The notes beneath the pieces are model-generated. The model had not been told where the DNA came from, made no database searches, and worked only from the letters and a program-made list of their open reading frames with translations. Of a stretch of DNA of 64,000 nucleotides, positions 41,614-49,708 are shown piece after piece. Origin of the DNA: Actinomadura madurae. Its GTDB lineage: Bacteria > Actinomycetota > Actinomycetes > Streptosporangiales > Streptosporangiaceae. Within the stretch, counting starts at the first letter, position 1, and each line of letters starts with the position of its first letter. The stretch lies in contig NZ_FOVH01000008.1 of assembly GCF_900115095.1 (NCBI RefSeq), forward strand, positions 248,001 to 312,000, given 5' to 3'. A program made the position numbers and the translations under genes.

Positions 41614-43659
41614 TCACTCACCAGGCCGGCTGCTGTCCACCTGGTGGCCGGTTCCGTAGACCTCCCGCTCCCACAGGACCGCGACGATCCGTTCGACGGC
41701 CCGGTTGCGGTGCCTCCGGTAGGTGCTGAACGGCAGCCCGAGCATCTCGGCGGCCCGTTCCTGGGTGGCGGCCGGCCGCAGGAACGTGCGGTCGACGACC
41801 CGGTACAGCGATTCCTCCCGCGGATCCTCCCGCAGCACCCCGGCGGCCTCTTCGATCAGCCTCCGCAGCGACGCGGCGGGATCGTCGTCCGACCGGACGA
41901 GCCTCGACCGGGCCAGAGGGTTGTCCAGCAGCCGGGCGGGGCGGTGCAAGTCGCGGAGCGCGCCGCGGACGGCGTCGGCGAACTCCTGCTGCGACAGCAC
42001 GAGCTCGGGCGCGGCGACCGTGGCGGCGGTGACGGGCGCGCCCAGCTCCCGCTCGGCGGTGAGCGCGAGCCAGTCGTCGACGCCGAGCACGCGCCAGTCG
42101 TGCGCGTACACGTCGTAGAGCCGTCCGCCCACCCGGTAGGACGCCTCGGGCGCGTGGTGGAAGTCGAAGAAGGACAGCAGCGGGTCCCAGTAGTCCCGCT
42201 CGGACGGGACGGTGACGAGGTCCCACGCCTGGCCGGAGCGGGTGATGATCTCCTGCCCGTGCCAGAGCCGGATCATGGTCTCCGACCGGGAGGGCCGCTG
42301 CTCAGGCTCGGCGTCCACGAAGAACCGCCAGGCCAGCACGCCCTCTCCGGGCCGGGGCGGCGCGTGCCGGTGGACGTGGCCCCACATCGCCGCGGTCCCC
42401 GGGTCGGCCCGGAGGTCCTCCTCGTCGGCCTCGTGCAGGGCCAGGTAGGCGGCATACCCGAAGGCTTCGCCCGCCTCGTCGCGGAACACCCCGAACGCCC
42501 CCGGCTGCCGCTCGGCCCACCGCGCCGCGTACGCGGCCTGCTCCTCCCCCTGTTCCTTGCGGGTCATGGCGACGACGGTTCCGACGTCCCCCTCCCGGAG
42601 CCTGGAGACGGACACGTGCCCGAGCCCGGCGAGCCGCCAGTAGCCCAGGACGACCGGATGGTGGCGGCTGAGGAACATGATGTCGGCGACGGCCTGGTGC
42701 CGGACCTGATCGTCGTCCCGGACCGTCCGCGCACGCTCGACGAAGCGGGCCCGCAGCCCCCGGTGCAGCTCCGCGTACCGTTCGGGATCGCGCCAGCGGA
42801 GGTCGGCGTCGAGGATGTCGCGGACGACGTCGTGAGGGAAGACCCCGAACTCGCGTTCCTCGACGAACGACAGGGTCCGCAGCCACCGGAACAGCGGCCC
42901 GGCGTCCTCACCCACCATCTCCCGCAGCAGATCCTCGGTGGTGAACCGGGCGTGCGCGCAGATCTGCAGCGCCTCCCGGTGCCGCGCTCCCGGCACGTCC
43001 TCGACCAGCCGCCCGAGCAGCGCGCGCACGACGTCCGGCACACCGCTCAGCGCCCCCGGCACGTCCTGCCGCCGCCGGATGAGGTCGACGAGCAGCGAGA
43101 GCGTGAGCGGATGCCCGTGCGCCAGCCGCAGGACGCGCTCGTGCAGCTCGGCGGGGACACCCTCGACCCGCAGGTAGGAGCGGGTGTCCTCGGGGCTGAG
43201 GTTGCGCAGCGACACGACCCGGAGCAGCTCGTGCCATCCCGCGTCGGCGACCCACCGGGCGGGCGGCGCGTCCCTTCCGGCGATGACGACGACGGTGTCG
43301 GCGGGCAGCCCCGGGATGAAGCGCTCCCGCACCCAGTCGTCCAGCGGGGCGAGCAGCTCGTAGGTGTCGATGAGGATCGCGTGCCGTTCCCGGGGCGCCT
43401 CGACGGCCCGCAGGAACGCCGCGGGCTCGGGCGTCAGGGTCCGCGCGTCCACCGTCACGGGCACGACACCGGCCTCCCGAGCGGCCTCCGCCATCTCCCC
43501 CAGCAGCGCGCTCTTCCCGACACCACCGGGCCCGTGCAGGAACAGGACGGAGAAGTCCCCGTCAGCGAGCGCCGTCCGGAACAGCTCGATCTCCCCGCCC
43601 CGCCCAACGAACCGCCGCCGCCGAGCCCGCCGAAGCCGATCCCCGACCGTCCGCTCCAA
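41614..43659 (-). CDS. STAND-type ATP-binding protein, probable regulator
   Basis: This 681-residue protein starts at TTG 43659, six bases after GGGAG. A longer frame through the tRNA-flanking repeat is rejected. Residues 20-280 form a P-loop NTPase with Walker A LFLHGPGGVGKSALL and Walker B HAILIDTYELL, plus sensor-like VVVIAGRD. The middle is a large undefined region. The C-terminus (AATQERAAEMLGLPFSTYRR) looks like a helix-turn-helix. STAND proteins act as signal-responsive switches, and this layout suggests ATP-gated transcription control. The effector is unknown. Confidence 0.78.
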   Translation of the reverse strand: MERTVGDRLRRARRRRFVGRGGEIELFRTALADGDFSVLFLHGPGGVGKSALLGEMAEAAREAGVVPVTVDARTLTPEPAAFLRAVEAPRERHAILIDTYELLAPLDDWVRERFIPGLPADTVVVIAGRDAPPARWVADAGWHELLRVVSLRNLSPEDTRSYLRVEGVPAELHERVLRLAHGHPLTLSLLVDLIRRRQDVPGALSGVPDVVRALLGRLVEDVPGARHREALQICAHARFTTEDLLREMVGEDAGPLFRWLRTLSFVEEREFGVFPHDVVRDILDADLRWRDPERYAELHRGLRARFVERARTVRDDDQVRHQAVADIMFLSRHHPVVLGYWRLAGLGHVSVSRLREGDVGTVVAMTRKEQGEEQAAYAARWAERQPGAFGVFRDEAGEAFGYAAYLALHEADEEDLRADPGTAAMWGHVHRHAPPRPGEGVLAWRFFVDAEPEQRPSRSETMIRLWHGQEIITRSGQAWDLVTVPSERDYWDPLLSFFDFHHAPEASYRVGGRLYDVYAHDWRVLGVDDWLALTAERELGAPVTAATVAAPELVLSQQEFADAVRGALRDLHRPARLLDNPLARSRLVRSDDDPAASLRRLIEEAAGVLREDPREESLYRVVDRTFLRPAATQERAAEMLGLPFSTYRRHRNRAVERIVAVLWEREVYGTGHQVDSSRPGE

Positions 43660-43780
43660 TGGAATCTCCCAAAAGAACCCGATGCCCCAACGTAACCGGC
43701 AAGAGAACCCCCCACCACCCGAGGGGCAGGGGACGAAGCCCCGGGGGGCCAGGGGCGAAGCCCGGGGGGACAGGGGGCGG
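43660..43780. repeat. G/C-rich imperfect tandem repeats beside tRNA-fMet copy 1
   Basis: Bases 43720-43780 consist of variants of a unit like GGGGCGAAGCCC, alternating G and C runs. Similar units in different number lie beside tRNA copy 2 at 51395-51473. No gene is seen. Confidence 0.55.
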
Positions 43781-43987
43781 GCCCCCGGGGGCGGGCGGGT
43801 GGGGGATGGCGGAGGCACAGGGGGCTCCGGGGGATCGTCCCCCGGGCGAAATGCGAAGGGCCCGCGGGGAAGCCGCAAAGCGGCGACCACACGGACCCCA
43901 GGACCAGTAGCGGGGGCAGGATTTGAACCTGCGACCTCTGGGTTATGAGCCCAGCGAGCTACCGAACTGCTCCACCCCGCGGTGATG
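43781..43987. repeat. 207-bp direct repeat carrying tRNA-fMet (copy 1)
   Basis: Identical base for base to 51474-51680 (offset 7,693). It contains the tRNA and its 3' flank, which has terminator-like hairpins: CCGGGGGA/TCCCCCGG around a CGA loop, and GCCGC-TTT-GCGGC. The identity stops at 43987, seven bases from the tRNA 5' end. Confidence 0.93.
43908..43981 (-). tRNA. Initiator tRNA-fMet (anticodon CAU), copy 1
   Basis: The minus strand folds into a full cloverleaf of 74 bases without encoded CCA: acceptor CGCGGGG/CCCCGCT, D stem GAGC/GCTC, anticodon stem CTGGG/CCCAG with loop CTCATAA, and T arm GCAGG-TTCAAAT-CCTGC. The unpaired C1/U72 and the three G-C pairs next to the anticodon loop are initiator features, so it is fMet rather than elongator Met. 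Its 5' end overlaps the last codons of the tetR gene. Confidence 0.95.
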
Positions 43988-44651
43988 TCTTAACTGTATT
44001 GGGCGGGGGTGGCTTAGGCAAACCGGTTTCGGGCGGGGCGGCGTGGAGGGCCGCGGTGAGCATGGCGGTGAGGTCGGTGACGAAGGTGTCGTGGGTGAGG
44101 AGGGTGTGGTCGTGGCCGGTCGGGTCGATGCGTCCGGTGCGGTCGGCGAGGGCGGCGGTGAGGAAGGCGATGAAGAGGGAGATGCGTTCGAGGGCGAGGG
44201 GTTCGGGGAGGGTGGCGCGGCAGGCGGTTTCGAGGAGGTGGAGTTGTTCGCGGAGGGCGATGCCTTCGATGAGGGGCGGGGTGCGGTGGTCGCGGATTCC
44301 GGCGCGTCCGGCGAGTTGTGCGGTGATGCGGAGGAAGTCGCGGCCGTGTTCGGTGCGGAGTTCGTCGGCGGTGGGGTGGACGATGGCGGCGACGATGGCG
44401 TGGAGGTCGCGGGTGTGGAGGCCGGGGAGGGTGGCGGCGCGGGCGGGTTCCATGCGGGTGATGCCGGCGTGGAGGATGGCGTCGAGGAGGCCGGCGCGGG
44501 AGCCGAAGTGGTAGGTGATGGCGGAGTCGTTGCCCTGTCCGGCTTGGGCGACGATGTCTCGGGTGCGGGCCGCGTCGATGCCGTGGGCGGCGAAGAGCCG
44601 GGCTCCGGCGCGGATGAGGGCGTCGCGGGTGGCTCTTGCGTCTTTCGGCAT
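43959..44651 (-). CDS. TetR family regulator whose 3' end lies inside tRNA-fMet
   Basis: This 230-residue protein has a TetR HTH (ALIRAGARLFAAHGIDAART, DIVAQAGQGNDSAITYHFGS) and an AcrR-like C-terminal domain. It is divergent from a P450 across a 58-base gap holding a double palindromic operator, so it probably represses itself and the P450. Oddly, its last codons (TSPRGGAVR) and stop are encoded by the tRNA repeat: the TAG stop is in the D-loop of the tRNA. The native C-terminus was probably replaced when the repeat was inserted. Confidence 0.88.
   Translation of the reverse strand: MPKDARATRDALIRAGARLFAAHGIDAARTRDIVAQAGQGNDSAITYHFGSRAGLLDAILHAGITRMEPARAATLPGLHTRDLHAIVAAIVHPTADELRTEHGRDFLRITAQLAGRAGIRDHRTPPLIEGIALREQLHLLETACRATLPEPLALERISLFIAFLTAALADRTGRIDPTGHDHTLLTHDTFVTDLTAMLTAALHAAPPETGLPKPPPPNTVKTSPRGGAVR
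43993..44021 (-). promoter_or_regulatory. Candidate promoter of tRNA-fMet copy 1, inside tetR
   Basis: On the minus strand TTGCCT (44021-44016), a 17-base spacer and TACAGT (43998-43993) form a good housekeeping-type promoter. The -10 ends 11 bases before the tRNA 5' end. It lies within the tetR coding sequence and outside the 207-bp repeat. Confidence 0.5.
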
Positions 44652-44659
44652 GCCGATGA

Positions 44660-44696
44660 TACTAACGGAATGCGTTAATAACGCTTCCCGTTAGTA
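44660..44696. promoter_or_regulatory. Double TetR operator between tetR and P450
   Basis: A 37-base near-perfect palindrome fills the divergent gap. It resolves into two copies of TAACG-N5-CGTTA (44663-44677 and 44679-44693), 16 bases centre to centre, which fits cooperative binding by two TetR dimers. It overlaps the start region of tetR and lies 13 bases before the P450 ATG. Confidence 0.8.
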
Positions 44697-44709
44697 CGGA
44701 GGCCGCGCC

Positions 44710-45915
44710 ATGGCGGACGTCTACGACCCGTTCGATCCCGGCTTCCAGGCCGACCCGTATCCCGCGTACCGGCGGCTCCGGGACGACGACCCGGTCCATC
44801 ACCACGACGATCCGCCGTTCTGGGCGTTGTCCCGGTTCGAGGACATCTGGGCGGCGACGCGAGACGCGGACGCGTTCTCGTCCGCGCAGGGTCTGACGTT
44901 CTATCCGGACGAGATCGGCACGCTGGGCCTCGCCCCCACGATCGTGATGCTGGATCCGCCGCGGCACACCGTCCTGCGGCGCCTGATCAGCCACGGTTTC
45001 ACCCCGCGCCGGATCGCCGCCCTGGAGGACCTTCTCCGCGAGTTCGCCCGCTCCAGGATCAGGCTGATGGAGAGCAAGGCGGCCGAGGGCGATACCCCTG
45101 ACCTGCACCGTGACTTCTCGTCGCCCGTCCCGACCTTCGCACTGGCCCACCTGCTGGGCGTCCCCGAGGCGGACCGCGCGCGATTCGATCCGTGGGTGAG
45201 CGCGCTGACGACCCTGCAGGACGACGGGTTCGGCCTCACGGCGCTGAGGGACGACGCGACGGCGGCCGTGGCGGAGATGTTCGCCTACTTCTCCGACGTG
45301 ATCGCCGCGCGCCGCGCCGATCCGTCCGACGATCTGATCAGCGCGCTGACGACCGCGGAGGTGGACGGGGAGCGCCTGACCGATTGGGACGTCCTCGGGT
45401 TCTGCTTCGTCATGGTCGCGGGCGGCAACGACACGACCGGCAACCTGATCTCGCACGGCGTGGCGCTTCTCGACGGCGACCACGTCCAGCGCGAGCGGCT
45501 GGCGGCCGACCCGTCCCTGATCCCGAACGCGCTGGTGGAGTTCCTCCGCCTGGAGGCATCGGTGCAGGCGCTCGCCCGCACCACGACGCGTCCCGTGACG
45601 CTCCACGGCAGGGAGATCCCGGAGGGCGAGAAGGTGATGATGCTGTTCGGGTCGGCGAACAGGGACGAGCGCGAGTTCGGCCCGTCCGCCGGCGAGCTGG
45701 ACGTCACCCGGGAGATCCCGCGTCACCTGGGCTTCTCCAGCGGCGTGCACTTCTGCATCGGCTCGCACCTGGCGAAGCTCCAGGCCCGCGTCGCGCTCGA
45801 AGAACTGCTGGGCGCGCATCCGCGCGCGGGCGTCGACCTGGAGAACGCGCGGCGGATCTCCTCCCCCTTCACCCGCGGCTGGGTCTCGCTCCCGGCCACG
45901 GGCATCGGGGCTTGA
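44710..45915 (+). CDS. Cytochrome P450
   Basis: This 401-residue soluble P450 has the I-helix motif VAGGNDTTGN, ExxR (EFLRLE) and a heme loop GFSSGVHFCIGSHLAKLQ, in which Ser replaces the usual Gly after the Phe. The short actinobacterial form starts FDPGFQADPYPAYRRLRDDD. ATG 44710 follows GGAGG. It is under the double TetR operator and probably induced by a small molecule. No ferredoxin is adjacent. It converges on pruA with only seven bases between stops. Confidence 0.93.
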   Translation: MADVYDPFDPGFQADPYPAYRRLRDDDPVHHHDDPPFWALSRFEDIWAATRDADAFSSAQGLTFYPDEIGTLGLAPTIVMLDPPRHTVLRRLISHGFTPRRIAALEDLLREFARSRIRLMESKAAEGDTPDLHRDFSSPVPTFALAHLLGVPEADRARFDPWVSALTTLQDDGFGLTALRDDATAAVAEMFAYFSDVIAARRADPSDDLISALTTAEVDGERLTDWDVLGFCFVMVAGGNDTTGNLISHGVALLDGDHVQRERLAADPSLIPNALVEFLRLEASVQALARTTTRPVTLHGREIPEGEKVMMLFGSANRDEREFGPSAGELDVTREIPRHLGFSSGVHFCIGSHLAKLQARVALEELLGAHPRAGVDLENARRISSPFTRGWVSLPATGIGA

Positions 45916-45922
45916 CGGGCGC

Positions 45923-47554
45923 CTACCCCATGTGGGGGTACCGGTAGTCGGTCGGCGGGACGAACGTCTCCTTGATCGAGCGCGGCGACGTCCAGCGGAG
46001 CAGGTTGAACACCGATCCGGCCTTGTCGTTGGTGCCGGACGCCCGCGCGCCGCCGAACGGCTGCTGCCCGACGACGGCGCCGGTGGGCTTGTCGTTGATG
46101 TAGAAGTTGCCGGCCGCGAATCGGAGCGCCTCGGCCGTGCGTGCGGCGGCGGCCCGGTCGGTGGCGATGACGGCGCCGGTCAGCGCGTACGCGGCGACGG
46201 ACTCCATCTGCGCGAGCATCTCCTCGTACCGGTCGTCCTCGTAGACGTGCACGCCGAGGATGGGCCCGAAGTACTCGTCCCTGAACATCTCGTTCTCGGG
46301 GTCGCCGGAGACGAGCACGGTCGGCCGGACGAAGTATCCGACGGAGTCGTCGTAGGTCCCGCCCGCGACGACCTCGACGTCCGGGTCGGCGTGGGCCCGG
46401 TCGATCGCCGCCTTGCTCTTGGCGAACGCCCGCTCGTCGATCACGGCACCCATGAAGTTGGACAGGTCGGCGACGTCCCCCATGCTGAGCGCGTCGACCT
46501 CGGCAGCCAGTTCCTCCCTCAACCCACCGTCCCAGATGGACCGCGGGACGTAGGCCCGGGACGCGGCGGAGCACTTCTGCCCCTGGTATTCGAACGCGCC
46601 CCGCACGAGCGCGGTCTTGAGGACGGCCCGGTCCGCGGACGGGTGCGCGACGACGAAGTCCTTGCCGCCCGTCTCCCCCACGATCCGCGGGTAGCCCCGG
46701 AACTTCTCGATGTTGTTCCCGACCGTCTTCCACAGGTGCCGGAACGTCGCGGTGGAGCCCGTGAAGTGGATCCCCGCCAGATCGGGGTGCTGGAGCGCCA
46801 CGTCCGACACCGCGAGCCCGTCACCGGTCACGAGGTTGATGACGCCGTCCGGCAGCCCGGCCTCCTCCAGCAGCCTCATCAGCAGGACGGCCGAGTAGGT
46901 CTGGGTGGGCGACGGCTTCCACACCACCACGTTGCCCATCAGCGCGGGCGCCGTCGGCAGGTTCCCGGCGATCGCGGTGAAGTTGAACGGGGTGATCGCG
47001 TAGACGAACCCCTCCAGCGGCCGGTGGTCGGACCGGTTCCAGACGCCGTCGCCGCTGATCGGCTGCTCGGCGAGGATCCGGCGGGCGAAGTGCACGTTGA
47101 ACCGCCAGAAGTCGACCAGCTCGCACGGGCTGTCGATCTCCGCCTGCTGGACGGTCTTGGACTGCCCGAGCATCGTCGCGGCGAGCAGCGTCTCCCGCCA
47201 CGGCCCGGCCAGCAGGTCGGCGGCCCGCAGGAAGATCGCAGCCCGGTCGTCGAACGACAGCGCCCGCCAGGCCGGTGCGGCCTGGAGCGCCGCGGCGATG
47301 GCGTCCCGCGCGTCGTCCCGCGTGGCGGTGCCGAACGTCCCGAGGACGGACGCGTGCCGGTGCGGCCGCACGACGGCGACCTTGGTCCCGCCGCCGAGCC
47401 GCCGCTCGCCCCCGATCGTCATGGGCAGGTCGATCGGCGCCTCGGCGGTCAGCTCGGCGAGCCGGGCCTCCAGCCGGGCCCGCTCGGCGCTGCCGGGCGC
47501 ATATCCGCGCACCGGCTCGTTCACCGGCGTGGGCACGTTGGTCACGGCGTCCAT
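45923..47554 (-). CDS. pruA: L-glutamate gamma-semialdehyde (1-pyrroline-5-carboxylate) dehydrogenase
   Basis: This 543-residue aldehyde dehydrogenase shows the P5C-dehydrogenase-type blocks ITPFNFTAIAGNLPTAPAL and VVWKPSP. The catalytic Glu is in VGETGGKD and the nucleophile Cys in EYQGQKCSAASR. It oxidises glutamate semialdehyde to glutamate with NAD, the second step of proline breakdown. It follows the PRODH gene by 15 bases, and both form the proline-utilisation operon. Actinobacteria encode the two activities separately rather than as one PutA. Confidence 0.94.
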   Translation of the reverse strand: MDAVTNVPTPVNEPVRGYAPGSAERARLEARLAELTAEAPIDLPMTIGGERRLGGGTKVAVVRPHRHASVLGTFGTATRDDARDAIAAALQAAPAWRALSFDDRAAIFLRAADLLAGPWRETLLAATMLGQSKTVQQAEIDSPCELVDFWRFNVHFARRILAEQPISGDGVWNRSDHRPLEGFVYAITPFNFTAIAGNLPTAPALMGNVVVWKPSPTQTYSAVLLMRLLEEAGLPDGVINLVTGDGLAVSDVALQHPDLAGIHFTGSTATFRHLWKTVGNNIEKFRGYPRIVGETGGKDFVVAHPSADRAVLKTALVRGAFEYQGQKCSAASRAYVPRSIWDGGLREELAAEVDALSMGDVADLSNFMGAVIDERAFAKSKAAIDRAHADPDVEVVAGGTYDDSVGYFVRPTVLVSGDPENEMFRDEYFGPILGVHVYEDDRYEEMLAQMESVAAYALTGAVIATDRAAAARTAEALRFAAGNFYINDKPTGAVVGQQPFGGARASGTNDKAGSVFNLLRWTSPRSIKETFVPPTDYRYPHMG

Positions 47555-47569
47555 GAAAGGAAACCCTCC

Positions 47570-48478
47570 TTAGCGGGAGACGAACGAACGGAGAAAGAAG
47601 GCGAGGTTGGCGGGCCGTTCGGCGAGCCGCCGCATGAAGTACCCGTACCAGTCGGCCCCGTACGGGACGTAGACGCGCATCCGGTGGTCCTGGGCCAGCC
47701 GCCGCTGCTCGGCGGCCCGGATCCCATAGAGCATCTGGAACTCGTAAGAAGAGGGCGACCTCCCGGCCGCGAGCACCTGGGCGATCTCGATGATCCGCGG
47801 GTCGTGGCTCCCGACCATCGGGTATCCGTTCCCCCGCATCAGAACCCGGAGCGCCCGCACGTAGGCGCGGTCGATCTCCCGCCGGCTCTGGAAGGCCACC
47901 GAGGAGGGCTCCGCGTAGGCGCCCTTCACGAGCCGCACACGCGAGCCCTCGCCCGCCAGCTCCCGCAGGTCCCCCTCGGTGCGCCGCAGCATCGCCTGGA
48001 TGGCGACCCCCACCCACGGGAAGTCGCCGCGGAGCTTGCCGAGGATCTCCAGCGTCGAGTCGACGGTCGTGTGGTCCTCCATGTCCAGCGTGACGGTCAT
48101 GCCGACCCGTCCCGCCGCGGCGCAGATCTCCCGCGCGTGGTCGAGAGCGAGATCTCCCGGCAGCGCCTGCCCCAGCGCCGAGAGCTTCACCGACGCGTCC
48201 GCGCCCGCCGCGAGCCCCTGCTCCTCGAACGCCGAGAACAGCCGCAGGTAGGCGTCCCGCGTGGCAACGGCCTGGGCGGCCTCCCGGGTGTGCTCCCCCA
48301 GATGATCAAGGGTCACGGCGAGACCATCGCCCGAAAGCCCCCGCACCACCTCCAGCGCGGCGCCCAGATCATCGCCCGCGACGAACCGGTCGACGACCCC
48401 CCTGGTCAGGGGCACCGAGGTGACGAGATCGCGCATCCGCTCGCTGCGCGCCGCGACCAGAAGCACAGAACCGAGCAT
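47570..48478 (-). CDS. Proline dehydrogenase (monofunctional PRODH)
   Basis: This 302-residue flavoenzyme has the PRODH barrel motifs: VSVKLSALG-like (ASVKLSALGQAL), VTLDMEDHTTVD, VRLVKGAYAEP, YPMVGSHDPR and the C-terminal VYVPYGADWYGYFMRRLAER, whose Arg pair binds proline. It oxidises proline to P5C using FAD. ATG 48478 is preceded by GGAGG; the frame four codons longer has no better site. The divergent PucR-type regulator suggests proline-responsive control. Confidence 0.93.
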   Translation of the reverse strand: MLGSVLLVAARSERMRDLVTSVPLTRGVVDRFVAGDDLGAALEVVRGLSGDGLAVTLDHLGEHTREAAQAVATRDAYLRLFSAFEEQGLAAGADASVKLSALGQALPGDLALDHAREICAAAGRVGMTVTLDMEDHTTVDSTLEILGKLRGDFPWVGVAIQAMLRRTEGDLRELAGEGSRVRLVKGAYAEPSSVAFQSRREIDRAYVRALRVLMRGNGYPMVGSHDPRIIEIAQVLAAGRSPSSYEFQMLYGIRAAEQRRLAQDHRMRVYVPYGADWYGYFMRRLAERPANLAFFLRSFVSR

Positions 48479-48593
48479 GAAGGCCTCCAACGCCGAGGAA
48501 CACCTCGCACGTTAGGAGCAGCACCCCCAACCCCCTATAGTCAAATGCCACTTTCATCAGCCACCATCTTCATACAAACGTAAGAAGGAACCG

Positions 48594-49685
48594 ATGGCAC
48601 CCGACCTTCAGGAGATCGTGGAACAGGCGGCCGACCTCCTCCGCGCACCCGCGACCCTGGAGGACCGCGACTTCCACCTGGTCGCCTACGCCGCCCACGG
48701 CGACACGATCGACCCCGTCCGGACGGCCTCGATCCTGCACCGCCGCGCCACCGAGGCCGTCCGCGCCCGCTTCGAACGCCACGGCATCGCCCGCGCGACG
48801 GGCCCGGTCCGCATCCCGGCCGACACGTCCCTCGGCCAGCTCGGCCGCCTGTGCCTGCCCGCCCGCTGGAACAACGTCACCTACGGCTACCTCTGGCTCC
48901 TGGACGACGAAGAGCGCATCACCGGCGACCAGGCGGCGGAGGCCATGCCCCTCTGCGAGCGCGCCGGCCTCCTCATGGCCCGCCAGGTCCGGGAGCGCGA
49001 CGACCTCGGCTACAAGGTGGCGGACCTGCTCTCCGCCCATGCCGACGTCCGCACCCAGGCGGCCGACGACCTCACCGACGCGAAGGCGGCCGACCCGCCC
49101 CTCACGGTGGCCGTCCTGCGAACCCCGAGCCCCGAGCCCCTCAACCCGTGGCTGCTCCCCCACTCGGTCCTGACCACGGTCTGGCAGCGCGACCACGTCC
49201 TGCTCATCCCGGCCTCGACGAACACCGCGACCACCCTCACCAGGGCCCGCCGCCTCCTGGAGGAGCGCCACGCCCCCGTCCAGGCGGGCCTGTACTCCCC
49301 CTGCCCCACCTTGGACGACGTCAACGAGGGCTGGCTCCGGGCCCGCGTGGCCGCCCGCACCGCCGCCCCGGGCGAGACCCGCGACTGGACGTCCCTAGGC
49401 GTCCTCCGCCTCCTCCACACCGCAGGCGACGAGGCCCTGACACAAACCACCCAAACCGAAGGCACAAAACGCCTTCTCCACAACCAGGACCTCACCAAAA
49501 CGGCCCGCACGTACCTGGACCTAGCAGGCAACGTCCAGCAAACAGCCAAAGCCCTGAACATCCACCGCCAAACCCTCTACCACCGCCTACGCCGCATAGA
49601 AGCCCTGACGAACCTCACCCTCACCAACGGCCAAGACCGCCTGACCCTCCACCTGGCCCTAACCCTCTCCCCCCACATCGACTGA
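48594..49685 (+). CDS. PucR family transcriptional regulator
   Basis: This 363-residue protein has a central sensor-like region and the PucR-type C-terminal HTH (DLAGNVQQTAKALNIHRQTL, YHRLRRIEALTNL). ATG 48594 follows AGAAGGA. It is divergent from the PRODH-pruA operon across 115 bases, the position of known PutR-type activators of proline catabolism. The final third uses noticeably more A-ending codons than its neighbours, a mild composition shift. Confidence 0.88.
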   Translation: MAPDLQEIVEQAADLLRAPATLEDRDFHLVAYAAHGDTIDPVRTASILHRRATEAVRARFERHGIARATGPVRIPADTSLGQLGRLCLPARWNNVTYGYLWLLDDEERITGDQAAEAMPLCERAGLLMARQVRERDDLGYKVADLLSAHADVRTQAADDLTDAKAADPPLTVAVLRTPSPEPLNPWLLPHSVLTTVWQRDHVLLIPASTNTATTLTRARRLLEERHAPVQAGLYSPCPTLDDVNEGWLRARVAARTAAPGETRDWTSLGVLRLLHTAGDEALTQTTQTEGTKRLLHNQDLTKTARTYLDLAGNVQQTAKALNIHRQTLYHRLRRIEALTNLTLTNGQDRLTLHLALTLSPHID

Positions 49686-49708
49686 CCGGAAAGCACCAAC
49701 GCCATAGA

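Noticed and set aside
41644..43695. 683-codon open frame on the plus strand
   Set aside because: Antisense to the STAND ATPase, whose P-loop and Walker B motifs identify the real strand.
43660..43890. N-terminal extension of the STAND ATPase, and the like extension (51284-51583) of the acyl-CoA synthetase
   Set aside because: Both extensions begin with the same residues because both run through the tRNA-flanking repeat. Good downstream starts with domain-consistent N-termini exist.
40246..43907. A classical integrative element between the tRNA fragment and copy 1
   Set aside because: The boundaries look right but there is no integrase, excisionase, relaxase or replication gene, so it is kept only as a hypothesis about recombination.
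45932..48583. 883-codon open frame on the plus strand
   Set aside because: It covers pruA and PRODH on the other strand, which have complete active-site motifs. The plus frame matches no recognisable domain.
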